Shown piece after piece: positions 37,108 to 46,924 of a DNA stretch of 64,000 nt. A program made the translations under genes and the position numbers. The DNA comes from Flagellimonas zhangzhouensis (lineage in GTDB: Bacteria; Bacteroidota; Bacteroidia; Flavobacteriales; Flavobacteriaceae): positions 62,001-126,000 of the forward strand of contig NZ_FNKI01000001.1 in the NCBI RefSeq assembly GCF_900102925.1, in the 5' to 3' direction. The stretch's first letter is position 1, and every line of letters begins with the position of its first letter. The notes beneath the pieces were generated by a model. It was not told where the DNA came from. It did not search any database and worked only from the letters and a program-made list of their open reading frames with translations.

Positions 37108-38159
37108 GCTAGATAGTATTTTTTGGTGAACCTCTCGATGTTAATTTCTTTATCGAGCGGAGTTCCATTTTCGATATAATTGTACAATTGCTCTGAAGCA
37201 TAAGGCGCTATCATTACCCCTCTTGAGCCAAATCCATTAAGCACATAAAGATTGGAATGTTCGGGATGCCTTCCTACTAATGGTCTCCGATCTACCACCG
37301 TTGGACGTATTCCCGCTACATGATCAATCACCTCAAATTCACATTTTAGGAAGGTTTTTAACTTTTCGAGCAATTCGTTTTTGGATTCTTCGGTGGGTAC
37401 ATTGGTTTTATCCTTCCATTTGTAAGTGGCTCCTACCAAATAGGTGTCATTTTCCAAAGGAATGGTAAACACACCCGATTTGATAACGTTTTGTTCTTTG
37501 TATTCTGGAGCTTTGATGACCAAAAGTTCTCCCTTGGTTCCATTTAGGGGCAAATACCCAAAATAAGGGCTCTGTTTAAGGCCAAATCCGCAGGCAAACA
37601 CAATGTTTTTAGCTTCTATAGATCCGTATACAACACTATTCTCTTTGACTTCAAGCGCTGCATACTCAAAAGATTCTTCTTGCAACTGTCCTTTCTGATC
37701 CAAATAATTTTTATAGGTATTGACCAAGGTTCCCGTATCAATTCGGCCTGTATATTTTACTTCGCCAAAACCAAAAGGTGCTTCAACACTAGGATTATGG
37801 TTTGGTTGGATTATAGTTGATAGAAAATGGTCCAATCCTGGTCGGTCGGCAGCCTCGAACCAATTGTTTTGCTCTTCAATAGATGCAAATTTTCGGAGCA
37901 CAGGAAGTTCATGGTCAAATACTTCTCCTAATTTCTCTTCCAAATGCTTGTAGAAGGGCTTGGTTTGCTCTATTTGTTGTTGAGCATTCCACGCTAGGGT
38001 AAATCTTTTTAGAATTACAGGATTGTACAATCCACCCGCAACTTGGGAAGCTTGTTGGGAGTTGTCGGTAATCACCTTAAAGGATTTTCCGTTTTTCTCC
38101 AATGTCTCACAAAAGGAAATGCCTGCCAATCCCAGACCCACTACTATATAATCCATCAT
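37104..38159 (-). CDS. FAD-dependent oxidoreductase of the DAO family
   Basis: A 351-residue flavoprotein. The dinucleotide-binding motif is VVGLGLAG (GxGxxG) at the N-terminus. The DAO-type segments VFACGFGLK and VAGIRPTVVDRRPLVGRHP with NGFGSRGVMIAP lie near the C-terminus, the latter typical of D-amino-acid/glycine oxidase and MnmC-C-like enzymes. The substrate is unknown. A perfect TAnnTTTG box (38171-38164) ends only four bases before the ATG, so the transcript may be leaderless. It is separated from gldN upstream by a strong terminator. Confidence 0.85.
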   Translation of the reverse strand: MMDYIVVGLGLAGISFCETLEKNGKSFKVITDNSQQASQVAGGLYNPVILKRFTLAWNAQQQIEQTKPFYKHLEEKLGEVFDHELPVLRKFASIEEQNNWFEAADRPGLDHFLSTIIQPNHNPSVEAPFGFGEVKYTGRIDTGTLVNTYKNYLDQKGQLQEESFEYAALEVKENSVVYGSIEAKNIVFACGFGLKQSPYFGYLPLNGTKGELLVIKAPEYKEQNVIKSGVFTIPLENDTYLVGATYKWKDKTNVPTEESKNELLEKLKTFLKCEFEVIDHVAGIRPTVVDRRPLVGRHPEHSNLYVLNGFGSRGVMIAPYASEQLYNYIENGTPLDKEINIERFTKKYYLA

Positions 38160-38203
38160 GGGACAAAATTAAGTAACACATTGGTTGGATTGGTTTTTTA
38201 CAT

Positions 38204-38233
38204 AAAAAAAACGCCGCACATAAAGTGCGGCGT
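38204..38233 (-). terminator. Terminator of the gldKLMN operon
   Basis: On the minus strand ACGCCGCAC / GTGCGGCGT with a TTTAT loop is followed by eight T. Confidence 0.92.
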
Positions 38234-38270
38234 AATTTGTATTGAATTGGAAATTATTTGTGAAGTTACC

Positions 38271-39173
38271 TTAGTAAGCCCACATATCTTGTTCTCTGTC
38301 TCGTATACCCTCTTTGATTCTTTGGGCTTCCAAGAGTTGGAACAATGAATTGTCAAAAATATAATCGCTGATCTCACGATCTTCGTGAACGTTTTCCTCT
38401 TTGTAGATCACTCCGTTAAAACGGCGTGCATTTAACAACATATCAAAGGAAATGGGTCTGGCAGAGTTTTGTTGGTTGTACACTTTAGCTTCGTGCAAAA
38501 CCTGTCTTGCTGCTGGGTACCATACCCAGAACAACTCTACTTTGTTTTGTCCAGGATCAACAGACTCATCGTCGATGAAGTTTACGTCTGGAGCTACTGG
38601 AGCAATTCCCAATAAGCGATATTTAAGCTCTCCTTGGCGTTTATCGAAATACCACATTCCTTTTACATGATACTCTTCAATATCTGCTGCAGTAAGATCC
38701 CTTTTGTTGATAAACTCAGGGGAAATTTGCTCACCAGCGTTCAATTGTTCGTACCCTAGGTCAGTAGTATCTACTTTGCTCAAGGTTGCTGAAAGGTCGG
38801 ACAACTTTCTTTTCTCAGTAAAATAAGAATCCGTGTATACCTCGGTCAATTTACCGTTCTTAATGTTTTTCATTAAAACGTGGTATAAAGACCTTCTGTC
38901 TTTACTGATACCTATGGTATCGGTTGGGTAGTACAAGGGAAAGTTGACTCTTTCGTCAAGATCCACGATTTCCCAAACGGTTTTGGACCAAAGGATATCC
39001 CTGTCATCCACATAACCGTATTCCAAAGGAGCATCGGCATCTTGCTCTATTTGAGCTTGGGTTTTTTTACCTATATCTTCTGGCAATTTGGCGTTCAAAA
39101 TATTCGCCTGGGCCATCATGGATACTGGCAATACACCCAACAATCCAATTAATAATGTGTTCTTCCAATTCAT
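38271..39173 (-). CDS. gldN: Gliding motility / type IX secretion protein GldN
   Basis: A 300-residue periplasmic protein with a signal peptide (LLIGLLGVLPVSMMAQ). It has GldN features: the segment DRDILWSKTVWEIVDLDERVNFPLYYP (about 60-86, given in part) and EYHVKGMWYFDKRQGELKYR. With GldK it forms the outer-membrane-associated ring of the T9SS. The ATG at 39173 is preferred to the GTG two codons upstream. Last gene of gldKLMN, 26 bases after gldM. Confidence 0.93.
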   Translation of the reverse strand: MNWKNTLLIGLLGVLPVSMMAQANILNAKLPEDIGKKTQAQIEQDADAPLEYGYVDDRDILWSKTVWEIVDLDERVNFPLYYPTDTIGISKDRRSLYHVLMKNIKNGKLTEVYTDSYFTEKRKLSDLSATLSKVDTTDLGYEQLNAGEQISPEFINKRDLTAADIEEYHVKGMWYFDKRQGELKYRLLGIAPVAPDVNFIDDESVDPGQNKVELFWVWYPAARQVLHEAKVYNQQNSARPISFDMLLNARRFNGVIYKEENVHEDREISDYIFDNSLFQLLEAQRIKEGIRDREQDMWAY

Positions 39174-39199
39174 GATCACTTGTATACTTTTAATACTTC

Positions 39200-40771
39200 T
39201 TAGTTAGTAAGCTCAACCACAACCGGAGATACTTTCTTCAACTTGTAGCTCTTGTTGTTTGTGATGTAAGCTTGGATATCGAATATTTGAATGGCATCAC
39301 CCCTACCTGCTCTTCTAAGGGCAGATTTAGCTCTAGCATCCATTTTGTTTCCGTTTACCACTACAGTAGGCTGACCTGGTACTTTCACTTTGAACTGGCT
39401 AACAGCTAGGTTCAAATCGAAATCGAAGTCTTCCAACATAGCACTTACTGTGGAAATCTCTAGGTTGTTCTTAGGCATTTTCACACTACCAGACTCACCA
39501 CGTACGGTACCTGCTGGTCTTGGAATATCCTTGATACGGAACTCAGACTTGGTAGAGATTCCTTTACCATCTGGCAATGTACCAGAAGCAGTAATGGTCA
39601 CTGTTCTACCTGTACCTGGGTTCATGATGTATTGGCTTCCACTTCTTCTGCTCAATCCAGCAGCAGATGCAGATACTTTGTTATCAGGAATACCTGGAAT
39701 AGAAATCGTCATTGGGTTGGCAACACCACGATACACTACGTTCATTTTATCAGCAGAGATCACCGCTGCGTTAGGCATAGAAATAGTAGCAAAAGTGTTG
39801 TTCACTTCTACTGGTACTTCATTACCATCTTGCATAAACGTCATTGTACCTTTAATGGTGTGGTCACCTGGAGTACCAGCACTGATCAACATTTTGATAC
39901 CACCAGCTTCCAATTCGTAATCCTTACCTTCGGTCAAAGCTCTACCGTCCAAAGTCAATTCAGCTTTTACAGGAGTGGAAGTCTTGTCAGTTTTACTAAC
40001 AATTACCTTACCATCGTATTTTTCACCTGCATAATAAGCTGTTTTTGGAGCAGCTAAGGAACTTGCAAAGTTGGTCAAGGATACAGCCTCTGTCAACTCA
40101 CCTTCCAAAAGGGTTTTCAACACCTCTTGCTCAGTAGTTTTGATATCCGCTTGCAATTGGGTCATCTTAGTTAAAGAAGCCACCAATGGGAATCCTTCGT
40201 AGTGGTAGTTGATCCAATCTTGACGGGTTCCGTCTCTTTTCTCAACTTTACCATCTGCGTCACCTGTTGCAAAACGTGCTTTTACTGCAGCTTTCAAAGA
40301 TTCGAACTTACCTTCTGGCAATGCGTTGATCACGCCATCACGGTAATTATCGATATACTCCATGAACTTTTTTCCTTCTGGGCCTAAATTGTCCCCTTGA
40401 AAGAATTTTTGGTCCAAGTAATCTGATTTATCCATAACCACATAGTCTTTTGGATCTTCCAAATCTGCGGTCATTTCTTTCTTCAAACCTTCCAAATAGC
40501 TGTAGTAGTCATCTGAAAGCTCTTTTACTTTCTGAGCATCGGCGTAAAGTTCACCGTACTCTTCCTCGTTTTCCGAAGCTTTGGTTTCCAAACTAGCAAA
40601 GAAGCTAGCGTTGTTGGAATCCATGCTTGTATTGGAAGTTTCCAACTTTTCGTTCATAAGTCCGAAAGCTGCAAGTACTTCCTTGCTCATATTAAGGGCC
40701 AACATCGCGATGAAGATCAAATACATTAAGTTGATCATCTTCTGACGTGGTGTTTGTTTTCCTCCTGCCAT
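39200..40771 (-). CDS. gldM: Gliding motility / type IX secretion protein GldM
   Basis: A 523-residue inner-membrane protein with one N-terminal helix (INLMYLIFIAMLALNMSKEVLAAFG) and a long periplasmic part made of successive beta domains. In the family the helix bundles with GldL as the proton-driven motor and the periplasmic part reaches the GldK/GldN ring. Normal length. 66 bases separate it from gldL upstream. Confidence 0.95.
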   Translation of the reverse strand: MAGGKQTPRQKMINLMYLIFIAMLALNMSKEVLAAFGLMNEKLETSNTSMDSNNASFFASLETKASENEEEYGELYADAQKVKELSDDYYSYLEGLKKEMTADLEDPKDYVVMDKSDYLDQKFFQGDNLGPEGKKFMEYIDNYRDGVINALPEGKFESLKAAVKARFATGDADGKVEKRDGTRQDWINYHYEGFPLVASLTKMTQLQADIKTTEQEVLKTLLEGELTEAVSLTNFASSLAAPKTAYYAGEKYDGKVIVSKTDKTSTPVKAELTLDGRALTEGKDYELEAGGIKMLISAGTPGDHTIKGTMTFMQDGNEVPVEVNNTFATISMPNAAVISADKMNVVYRGVANPMTISIPGIPDNKVSASAAGLSRRSGSQYIMNPGTGRTVTITASGTLPDGKGISTKSEFRIKDIPRPAGTVRGESGSVKMPKNNLEISTVSAMLEDFDFDLNLAVSQFKVKVPGQPTVVVNGNKMDARAKSALRRAGRGDAIQIFDIQAYITNNKSYKLKKVSPVVVELTN

Positions 40772-40837
40772 GTTTTTCTAATTAGATTTTTTAATTAATT
40801 TGATTTGGTTTGTTTTTTGTTGATTCAAACCTTCTAA

Positions 40838-41494
40838 TTAGTTTCTTCCGCCCATGGCTGTAAGCATACCACCGTATACTCCGTTCAAAGAAGATAGGTT
40901 AGTGGCCAAAGACTCCATTTGGTCTTTCAAAGCCCCTGCATTCTGAACAACTTCCTCGTTGATAGAAGCCTGTCTGCTAGCGCTTTCCAATTGTACTTTG
41001 TACAAGCTGTTCAAAGATTCCATTTGAGCTGCTGCATGAGACAATTCTTCGGAATACTTTTTAGTGTGCTGAATAGCATCTGTAGTTGGAGTAATATTCT
41101 TGGCGGCACCTTCAAAACTCTTAATACTTTCACCCAAGTTGGCAAACAACTCTGAATCAATCTTGGCATCTTTAAGAAGACTATCCAATTTTTTGGAAAG
41201 AAGACCCTCAGCTTCTTGAGCATCTTTAGCTTCTTGTTTTTTGGAAGCGGATTGTTGACCACCTGCCAATTCTGGATACACCAAAGACCAATCGTATTCG
41301 TCGTCTACTGGCTCAAATGCAGAGATAGCAAAGATCAATGCTTCAGTAATAAGTCCCACTGCAAGAAGAAGTCCACCCGTAAGTGGTCCAAACTCCCAGT
41401 GAAGGATTTTGAACAATGCACCAATAATTACTACCGATGCCCCAAGCCCGTAGGCCATGTTAAACAGCTTTTTTGTTGATTTTGACTGTGCCAT
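40838..41494 (-). CDS. gldL: Gliding motility / type IX secretion motor protein GldL
   Basis: A 218-residue inner-membrane protein with two N-terminal helices (about 15-33 and 37-59) and a cytoplasmic helical tail. The conserved KILHWEFG segment joins the helices. Glu51 in the second helix (LITEALIF) matches the position of the proton-carrying glutamate known from F. johnsoniae GldL. It powers gliding and secretion together with GldM. Confidence 0.95.
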   Translation of the reverse strand: MAQSKSTKKLFNMAYGLGASVVIIGALFKILHWEFGPLTGGLLLAVGLITEALIFAISAFEPVDDEYDWSLVYPELAGGQQSASKKQEAKDAQEAEGLLSKKLDSLLKDAKIDSELFANLGESIKSFEGAAKNITPTTDAIQHTKKYSEELSHAAAQMESLNSLYKVQLESASRQASINEEVVQNAGALKDQMESLATNLSSLNGVYGGMLTAMGGRN

Positions 41495-41596
41495 AATTCT
41501 AGTTTTAATTAAGTTATATAAAAAATAAGTATTTGGTTACTATACTATTACTTGTTAATTATATAATGTTCTCGGGTGTAATTTTTCAATATTTTG

Positions 41597-42973
41597 TTAT
41601 AGTCCGCTTCTACCGTTGGTAGAGTCTTCTTCTCCCATATAGTCCTGAACGGTTCTGAATCCGATGTAGCTTCTTGCAGAATCTTGGTACTCGTAATCAC
41701 GGGTACTTACCTGAAGGAAGTAAGCCACATCTTTCCAAGATCCTCCGCGAATTACTTTACGCTGATTGTCTTGCGAACCAATGTTCGGGTTCATGGTAGA
41801 TAAGTATTCGTATGCGCCTTGATCAAAACTGGAGTTGGTCCATTCTGATACGTTACCGGCCATATTATATAAATTGTAATCGTTAGGCTCAAAAGACTTG
41901 GCTTCCACAGTGTAAAGTGCAGCATCGGCTGCATAATCCCCACGCTGAGGCTTAAAGTTGGCCATAAAACAACCTGTATCACTGATCACATAAGGACCAC
42001 CCCAAGGGTATGTACCTCCTTCGATTCCACCACGGGCAGCGTATTCCCACTCTGCTTCGGTTGGTAATCTAAATTGGTTTACAAATTGTTTTCCACGAGA
42101 CTTTTGATCATCGTTCTTGAATTTGGTTCTCCAGTTACAGAATGCTTTGGCCTGCATCCAGTTTACCCCAACTACAGGATAATCACTGTAGGCATCGTGC
42201 CAAAAATAATCGTTGTGCATAGGCTCATTATAGGAATATTCAAAATCCCTGATCCACACGGTTGTATCTGGATAGATTTCCAATTCTTCGTGCTTGATGA
42301 AATCTTTACGACTACCGGTTCTTGCCCTAGCAGCAGCTTCGATATCCATCCAGCTGTACTTGTATTTTAATTTGGTTACGTCAATCGAACGCAATCCATT
42401 GTAACTTTCCTCTTCGGATAGGTAAAGGGAATCCATTATTTCAGAATAGTACTCATCTGGATATTCAGAAGTATCCCAAACAAGATCAACATCCTTGTTC
42501 AATGCTCTTCCTTCGTACCCTGTGGCACCAAGACCTGCATAGTTATCCAACATATACTTGTCGTAAGCCGAAAGTTCTGTGGTATCCGTATCCTTAAAAG
42601 CGTATTCTCCAATACCTTCATCTTCAGGACTGATTCCAAGTTCATCAGCCAAAATGGCCAATTTGGTTCTAACTATGGAATCTTTTACCCACTCTACAAA
42701 CTGACGGTACTCACTGTTGGTGATTTCCGTATCGTCCATATAAAAGGAACGAACGGTCACCGTTCTGGTAGGTGCGTTCAATACTTTTGCCTGATCCTCC
42801 TCAGCCTTACCCATTACATAGGCTCCTCGGGGAATCAGTTCCATTCCATAGGGCTTCTCTGGATGCCATTTTTTTCCGCTGACCCCAACTAGTTCACCTT
42901 TTGACCCTGATTTAGACCCACAACTGGTGAGTAAAAAAACAAACGCGAGAGATGAAAAGAATAGCTTTCTCAT
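41597..42973 (-). CDS. gldK: Gliding motility lipoprotein GldK
   Basis: A 458-residue lipoprotein (lipobox LTSC, Cys18) with an FGE-sulfatase/SUMF-like domain (RGAYVMGKAEEDQ near 50; PTEAEWEYAARGG; GNVSEWTNSSFD; RKVIRGGSWKD). It is a structural part of the T9SS ring at the outer membrane, and no catalytic role is known. First gene of gldKLMN. The upstream 121 bases hold no clear exact promoter box. Confidence 0.95.
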   Translation of the reverse strand: MRKLFFSSLAFVFLLTSCGSKSGSKGELVGVSGKKWHPEKPYGMELIPRGAYVMGKAEEDQAKVLNAPTRTVTVRSFYMDDTEITNSEYRQFVEWVKDSIVRTKLAILADELGISPEDEGIGEYAFKDTDTTELSAYDKYMLDNYAGLGATGYEGRALNKDVDLVWDTSEYPDEYYSEIMDSLYLSEEESYNGLRSIDVTKLKYKYSWMDIEAAARARTGSRKDFIKHEELEIYPDTTVWIRDFEYSYNEPMHNDYFWHDAYSDYPVVGVNWMQAKAFCNWRTKFKNDDQKSRGKQFVNQFRLPTEAEWEYAARGGIEGGTYPWGGPYVISDTGCFMANFKPQRGDYAADAALYTVEAKSFEPNDYNLYNMAGNVSEWTNSSFDQGAYEYLSTMNPNIGSQDNQRKVIRGGSWKDVAYFLQVSTRDYEYQDSARSYIGFRTVQDYMGEEDSTNGRSGL

Positions 42974-43094
42974 ACTTTAGGTTAAATTGTTCGATTCAAG
43001 ATTATAAACTGTGAAACACAAATTCATTACTCTCAAAACTGTATTTTGAATAATTTATTGTGTAAAAACAATTAATGCTCAAAAAAATAATTCT

Positions 43095-44252
43095 TTAGTT
43101 TAAGCCCTTTCTGTAGGCTTTGAACCACCTTTCTGGAATTTTCTGGTTGCAAGCATCCAAATAGTCCTCTTCGGTGCATGGTAATAACGCCACCGAATTT
43201 GATTTAGTATGATCTGCAAAAATAGATGGTACTTCTACCCACCATCTTTCCGTTACGTGGCTCTTGAAGAAGATGAGCTCCTCCGTATCGGTAGGTACTG
43301 TAAATTTTGTAAAGTCCTCACTCTTAGAGCTTGGGTGTTCTTTTATCCTAAAACTTAAGCCTTCTATGAAGTACCAAATGATCTGGGCAATCATTTGAAA
43401 AGCTTGATAAGAATTTTCGCCTTCGTAGATACCAAACAAAGAAACACGGTCGCTTATTCCCGCATAACGGGCGATAGCGCATATCTCCCTGCCCGTGAAA
43501 CCGTTGGGCGAAAAGTTTCTGGAACCTCCCATTTCGGCTCCGCGAATGGCTCGTAAATCCAAGCTCACAATATCGCTGCTGCGCAAAACTGGTTCTGCCA
43601 ATTCTATATTATTAGCGATTTCCCCCAAACGATAGGCATCAAAAAACAAACGTTCCATTAGGTCCATTTCCTCTTGAGCGTTAAAATAACTTTGAAATCC
43701 AATATTCGAAAAATTGAAAAGATTATTGGGTTTGTCCGTTATGATCTTACTCATATAGGAATGTGATGAGATCAGTTCATCATCTTCACCGAAATCAAAA
43801 CGGCTATCGATGGACACTAAATTCACCATGTTTTTAATTTGGTCAAAAGCACGGTAAGTTGGAAAAGTGATGTCTTGGGTTAAACCAATAACAACAGGAA
43901 TGATTTTTTCCTCGAGCAATCCAGCTACGATTTCCTTTACCACAAAGTAGGTATCCTCAACAGTATTACCTTCTTCCACATCACCGATATCAATAATGTT
44001 GGAATTCCAATTTCCCATCATCAATCGGTACAATTGAATGCGAACCTCATCCACATCCAATTTCTCTGGTTTCTTCTCAAAAGCATTTCTGGATTCCAAT
44101 ACGCCAAATATGGCGACATCGGCATGGGCAAAGACAGGAAGTCCGTCTTTTTCGGTGTGCATGTGGATATTTTTCCCAATGGCCTGTTGTGGCAACAGTT
44201 CTGAATGGGCCAATACTTTGTCCTTAACGGGAACCAGAAAATCGAATGCCAT
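43095..44252 (-). CDS. Arginase/formimidoylglutamase-fold protein with degenerate metal site
   Basis: A 385-residue cytoplasmic protein of the arginase/ureohydrolase fold, usually annotated as formimidoylglutamase. The three metal-binding motifs can be located but are altered. GGDHS is replaced by G123-LTQD, where Gln126 stands for the metal-binding His. DAHxD is replaced by D149-SRFD153, where Arg151 stands for His. SxDxDxxDP is replaced by S230-LDLRAIRG, where Arg234 stands for the second Asp. Three of six manganese ligands are thus lost, so hydrolase activity is doubtful and a structural or regulatory role is possible. Its start lies one base after the topA stop, so it is translated with topA. 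Downstream on the same strand lies gldKLMN. Confidence 0.82.
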   Translation of the reverse strand: MAFDFLVPVKDKVLAHSELLPQQAIGKNIHMHTEKDGLPVFAHADVAIFGVLESRNAFEKKPEKLDVDEVRIQLYRLMMGNWNSNIIDIGDVEEGNTVEDTYFVVKEIVAGLLEEKIIPVVIGLTQDITFPTYRAFDQIKNMVNLVSIDSRFDFGEDDELISSHSYMSKIITDKPNNLFNFSNIGFQSYFNAQEEMDLMERLFFDAYRLGEIANNIELAEPVLRSSDIVSLDLRAIRGAEMGGSRNFSPNGFTGREICAIARYAGISDRVSLFGIYEGENSYQAFQMIAQIIWYFIEGLSFRIKEHPSSKSEDFTKFTVPTDTEELIFFKSHVTERWWVEVPSIFADHTKSNSVALLPCTEEDYLDACNQKIPERWFKAYRKGLN

Positions 44253-44253
44253 A

Positions 44254-46737
44254 CTATTTCTTAGCTTTTGCTTTGGCTTTTTTCTTTGGTGTTTTCTTTT
44301 CGATCAGGGCTTTTGCCTCTTCCAATGTTACCTTGGTTGCATCCACATCCTTGGTCAACTCCACTTTTACCCTACCTTTTATAATATTATGTCTACCCCA
44401 TCGGGCTTTTTCAATCCTGATTTTTTCCTCTGGCCATTCTTGAACCAATTTTTCAGCCTCTTTGATTTTTTTAGCCTCAATCAACTCATTGATGTCTGCC
44501 TGGGAAAGGTTATCAAAATCGTATTTCTTGTTCACATTGATGAACATGCCGTCCCATTTGATAAAAGGACCAAATCGGCCTACTCCTTTAGTAACATCTT
44601 TACCTTCATAAGTAGCAATAGGTGCATCTGCCTTTTGTTTTGCCTTGATCAACTCAATAGCACGATCCATATCAACATCAAAAGCGCTTTCACCTTTATC
44701 CAAAGAAATAAATTTCTTTCCAAAGCGCACATATGGACCAAATCGTCCCACATTGGCTTCCACTTCTTCTCCTTCGTACTCCCCTAATTTTCTTGGAAGT
44801 TCGAAAAGTGTCATGGCTTCTTCAAAAGTAATGGTGGCCAAAGACTGATCGGGCAGTAAACTGGCAAACAAAGGTTTTTCTTCTTCTTCCACAGTTCCAA
44901 TCTGTACCATTGGACCAAATCGACCCAAACGCACAGAAACTTGACGCCCTGTTTTTGGGTCTACGCCCAATACACGCTCACCGCTGGCACGTTCTGCATT
45001 TTCTTCTACTTCGATGACATTGGGATGGAATTCTTTATAGAAATTCTCCATCATTTTTTGCCAATCCTCATCACCTGAAGCAATTTCATCAAAATCTTCC
45101 TCTACCTGGGCAGTAAAGTTATAATCGAGAATTTGAGTGAAATGTGTTACCAAGAAATCGTTCACAATCATTCCAATATCGGTCGGCACCAATTTACCTT
45201 TGTCCGAACCGACCATTTCAGAAAGTTTGGTCTCAGCAACTGTGCCTGCTTCCAAAACCAACTGTACATAATTTCTTTCCGTTCCCTCAACAGTACCTTT
45301 CTCAACATACCCCCTATTTTGGATAGTTGAAATTGTAGGTGCATAGGTTGACGGTCTTCCGATACCCAATTCTTCCAATTTCTTCACCAAAGATGCTTCA
45401 GTAAATCGATAAGGAGGTCGAGTAAACCTTTCCGTTGCGGATATATAAATGTTGTTCAAGGATTCCCCTACCGAAAGGGCGGGAAGCATTCCTTCTTGTT
45501 CTTCAATGTTATCTTCGTCGTCAGTACCCTCCAAATAAACCTTTAGGAAACCATCAAACTGAACCACCTCTCCATTAGCGGTAAATTCCTCTTGATGGGT
45601 GCTTGCCTTTATTTTCACATTGGTACGCTCCAACTGGGCATCACTCATTTGTGAAGCCAAAGTCCTTTTCCAAATCAACTCGTACAATCTAGACTGGTCG
45701 CGTTCCAATTGCGGATTTTGCAATTTCATATCCGTTGGACGAATCGCTTCGTGAGCTTCTTGCGCACCTTTGGTCTTGCCTGTAAAATTTCTTGTTTGGC
45801 TATATTCATCCCCGTAGTTCTGAACAATTGCTTCTTTCGCTGCCGCCAATGCTTCGTTGGAAAGGTTCACACTATCGGTTCTCATATAAGTAATGAGACC
45901 TGCTTCGTATAGGCGTTGTGCCACCTGCATGGTTCTACTTACCGAAAAATATAATTTTCTTGAAGCTTCCTGTTGCAAGGTTGAAGTCGTAAACGGAGGT
46001 GCGGGTGATTTTTTTGCTGGTTTTTTGGACAAATCTACCACAGAAAAATCAGCACCTATATTATCCTTTAAAAAAGATTCTGCTTCTTGTTGGGTCGAGA
46101 AAGTCTTGTTCAACTTTGCGGATACCGTACTTCCATCAGCAGTTTTAAATTCTGCTTTTATTCGGAAAGAAGCTTCAGGAGTAAAACCTTCAATATCACG
46201 TTCTCTTTCTACAATCAATCGAACGGCAACAGATTGCACACGTCCTGCAGAAAGTCCTGGTTTAATTTTTTTCCAAAGTACAGGTGAAAGTTCGTAACCC
46301 ACCAATCGGTCCAAAACCCTACGCGCCTGTTGTGCATTCACCAAGTTGTAGTTGATGTCCCTTGGGTTTTCAATCGCTTTTTGAATGGCCGATTTGGTAA
46401 TGGAGTTAAAAACAATACGCTTGGTCTTGCTTTTGTCCAATCCCAACTCTTCCGCCAAATGCCAAGAAATTGCTTCTCCCTCTCGGTCCTCATCACTCGC
46501 GAGCCAAATGGTTTCGGCTTTGTTCGCAAGATCTTTAAGTTTTTTTACCAGGGCTTTTTTCTCCCTGTCTACGGTATATTTTGGCTTGAATTGGTTGTCC
46601 ACATCTACACCGAGTTCTTTGGAAGGAAGGTCGACAATATGTCCAAAACTCGATTCAACTTGATAATCTTTCCCTAGAAATCGCTCTATGGTCTTCGCCT
46701 TTGCAGGGGACTCTACAATAACTAAATTCTTTGGCAT
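44254..46737 (-). CDS. topA: DNA topoisomerase I
   Basis: A type IA topoisomerase of 827 residues that relaxes negative supercoils. The Toprim domain starts LVIVESPAKAKTIERFLG and has the DEDREGE motif (82-88). The active-site tyrosine is Y284 in LITYMRTDS. The C-terminus has no four-cysteine zinc fingers. It carries repeats of the GRFGPxVxxG type (near 620, 680 and 740) and a lysine-rich tail (KKTPKKKAKAKAKK) that probably binds DNA. First gene of a two-gene unit with the arginase-fold protein. Confidence 0.96.
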   Translation of the reverse strand: MPKNLVIVESPAKAKTIERFLGKDYQVESSFGHIVDLPSKELGVDVDNQFKPKYTVDREKKALVKKLKDLANKAETIWLASDEDREGEAISWHLAEELGLDKSKTKRIVFNSITKSAIQKAIENPRDINYNLVNAQQARRVLDRLVGYELSPVLWKKIKPGLSAGRVQSVAVRLIVERERDIEGFTPEASFRIKAEFKTADGSTVSAKLNKTFSTQQEAESFLKDNIGADFSVVDLSKKPAKKSPAPPFTTSTLQQEASRKLYFSVSRTMQVAQRLYEAGLITYMRTDSVNLSNEALAAAKEAIVQNYGDEYSQTRNFTGKTKGAQEAHEAIRPTDMKLQNPQLERDQSRLYELIWKRTLASQMSDAQLERTNVKIKASTHQEEFTANGEVVQFDGFLKVYLEGTDDEDNIEEQEGMLPALSVGESLNNIYISATERFTRPPYRFTEASLVKKLEELGIGRPSTYAPTISTIQNRGYVEKGTVEGTERNYVQLVLEAGTVAETKLSEMVGSDKGKLVPTDIGMIVNDFLVTHFTQILDYNFTAQVEEDFDEIASGDEDWQKMMENFYKEFHPNVIEVEENAERASGERVLGVDPKTGRQVSVRLGRFGPMVQIGTVEEEEKPLFASLLPDQSLATITFEEAMTLFELPRKLGEYEGEEVEANVGRFGPYVRFGKKFISLDKGESAFDVDMDRAIELIKAKQKADAPIATYEGKDVTKGVGRFGPFIKWDGMFINVNKKYDFDNLSQADINELIEAKKIKEAEKLVQEWPEEKIRIEKARWGRHNIIKGRVKVELTKDVDATKVTLEEAKALIEKKTPKKKAKAKAKK

Positions 46738-46756
46738 GCACTGGGTTTTGTGGTAA

Positions 46757-46791
46757 CAAAAGTATATTAAAATTTAAACTTAAGCATTCAA
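46757..46791 (-). promoter_or_regulatory. Candidate promoter of topA
   Basis: On the minus strand TACTTTTG (46764-46757) matches TAnnTTTG exactly, 19 bases ahead of the ATG. A TTG at 46791-46789 is 24 bases upstream of it, slightly farther than usual. Confidence 0.45.
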
Positions 46792-46924
46792 CCCCTTGCT
46801 TTTGACTTGAAAATCGAAAAAATAGGGTTAGAAATTCCCATACCTATATTAATAAAAACCAAATCGCCATACTGGTTAAAATAATCCGTAATTTTAAGGA
46901 GACTAATTCAATAACTCAACTAAA

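Noticed and set aside
44038..44787. 249-codon plus-strand frame across the arginase-like/topA junction
   Set aside because: Lies opposite two clear genes; the sequence is Phe/Ser-rich, as expected from the complement of Lys/Glu-rich coding DNA.
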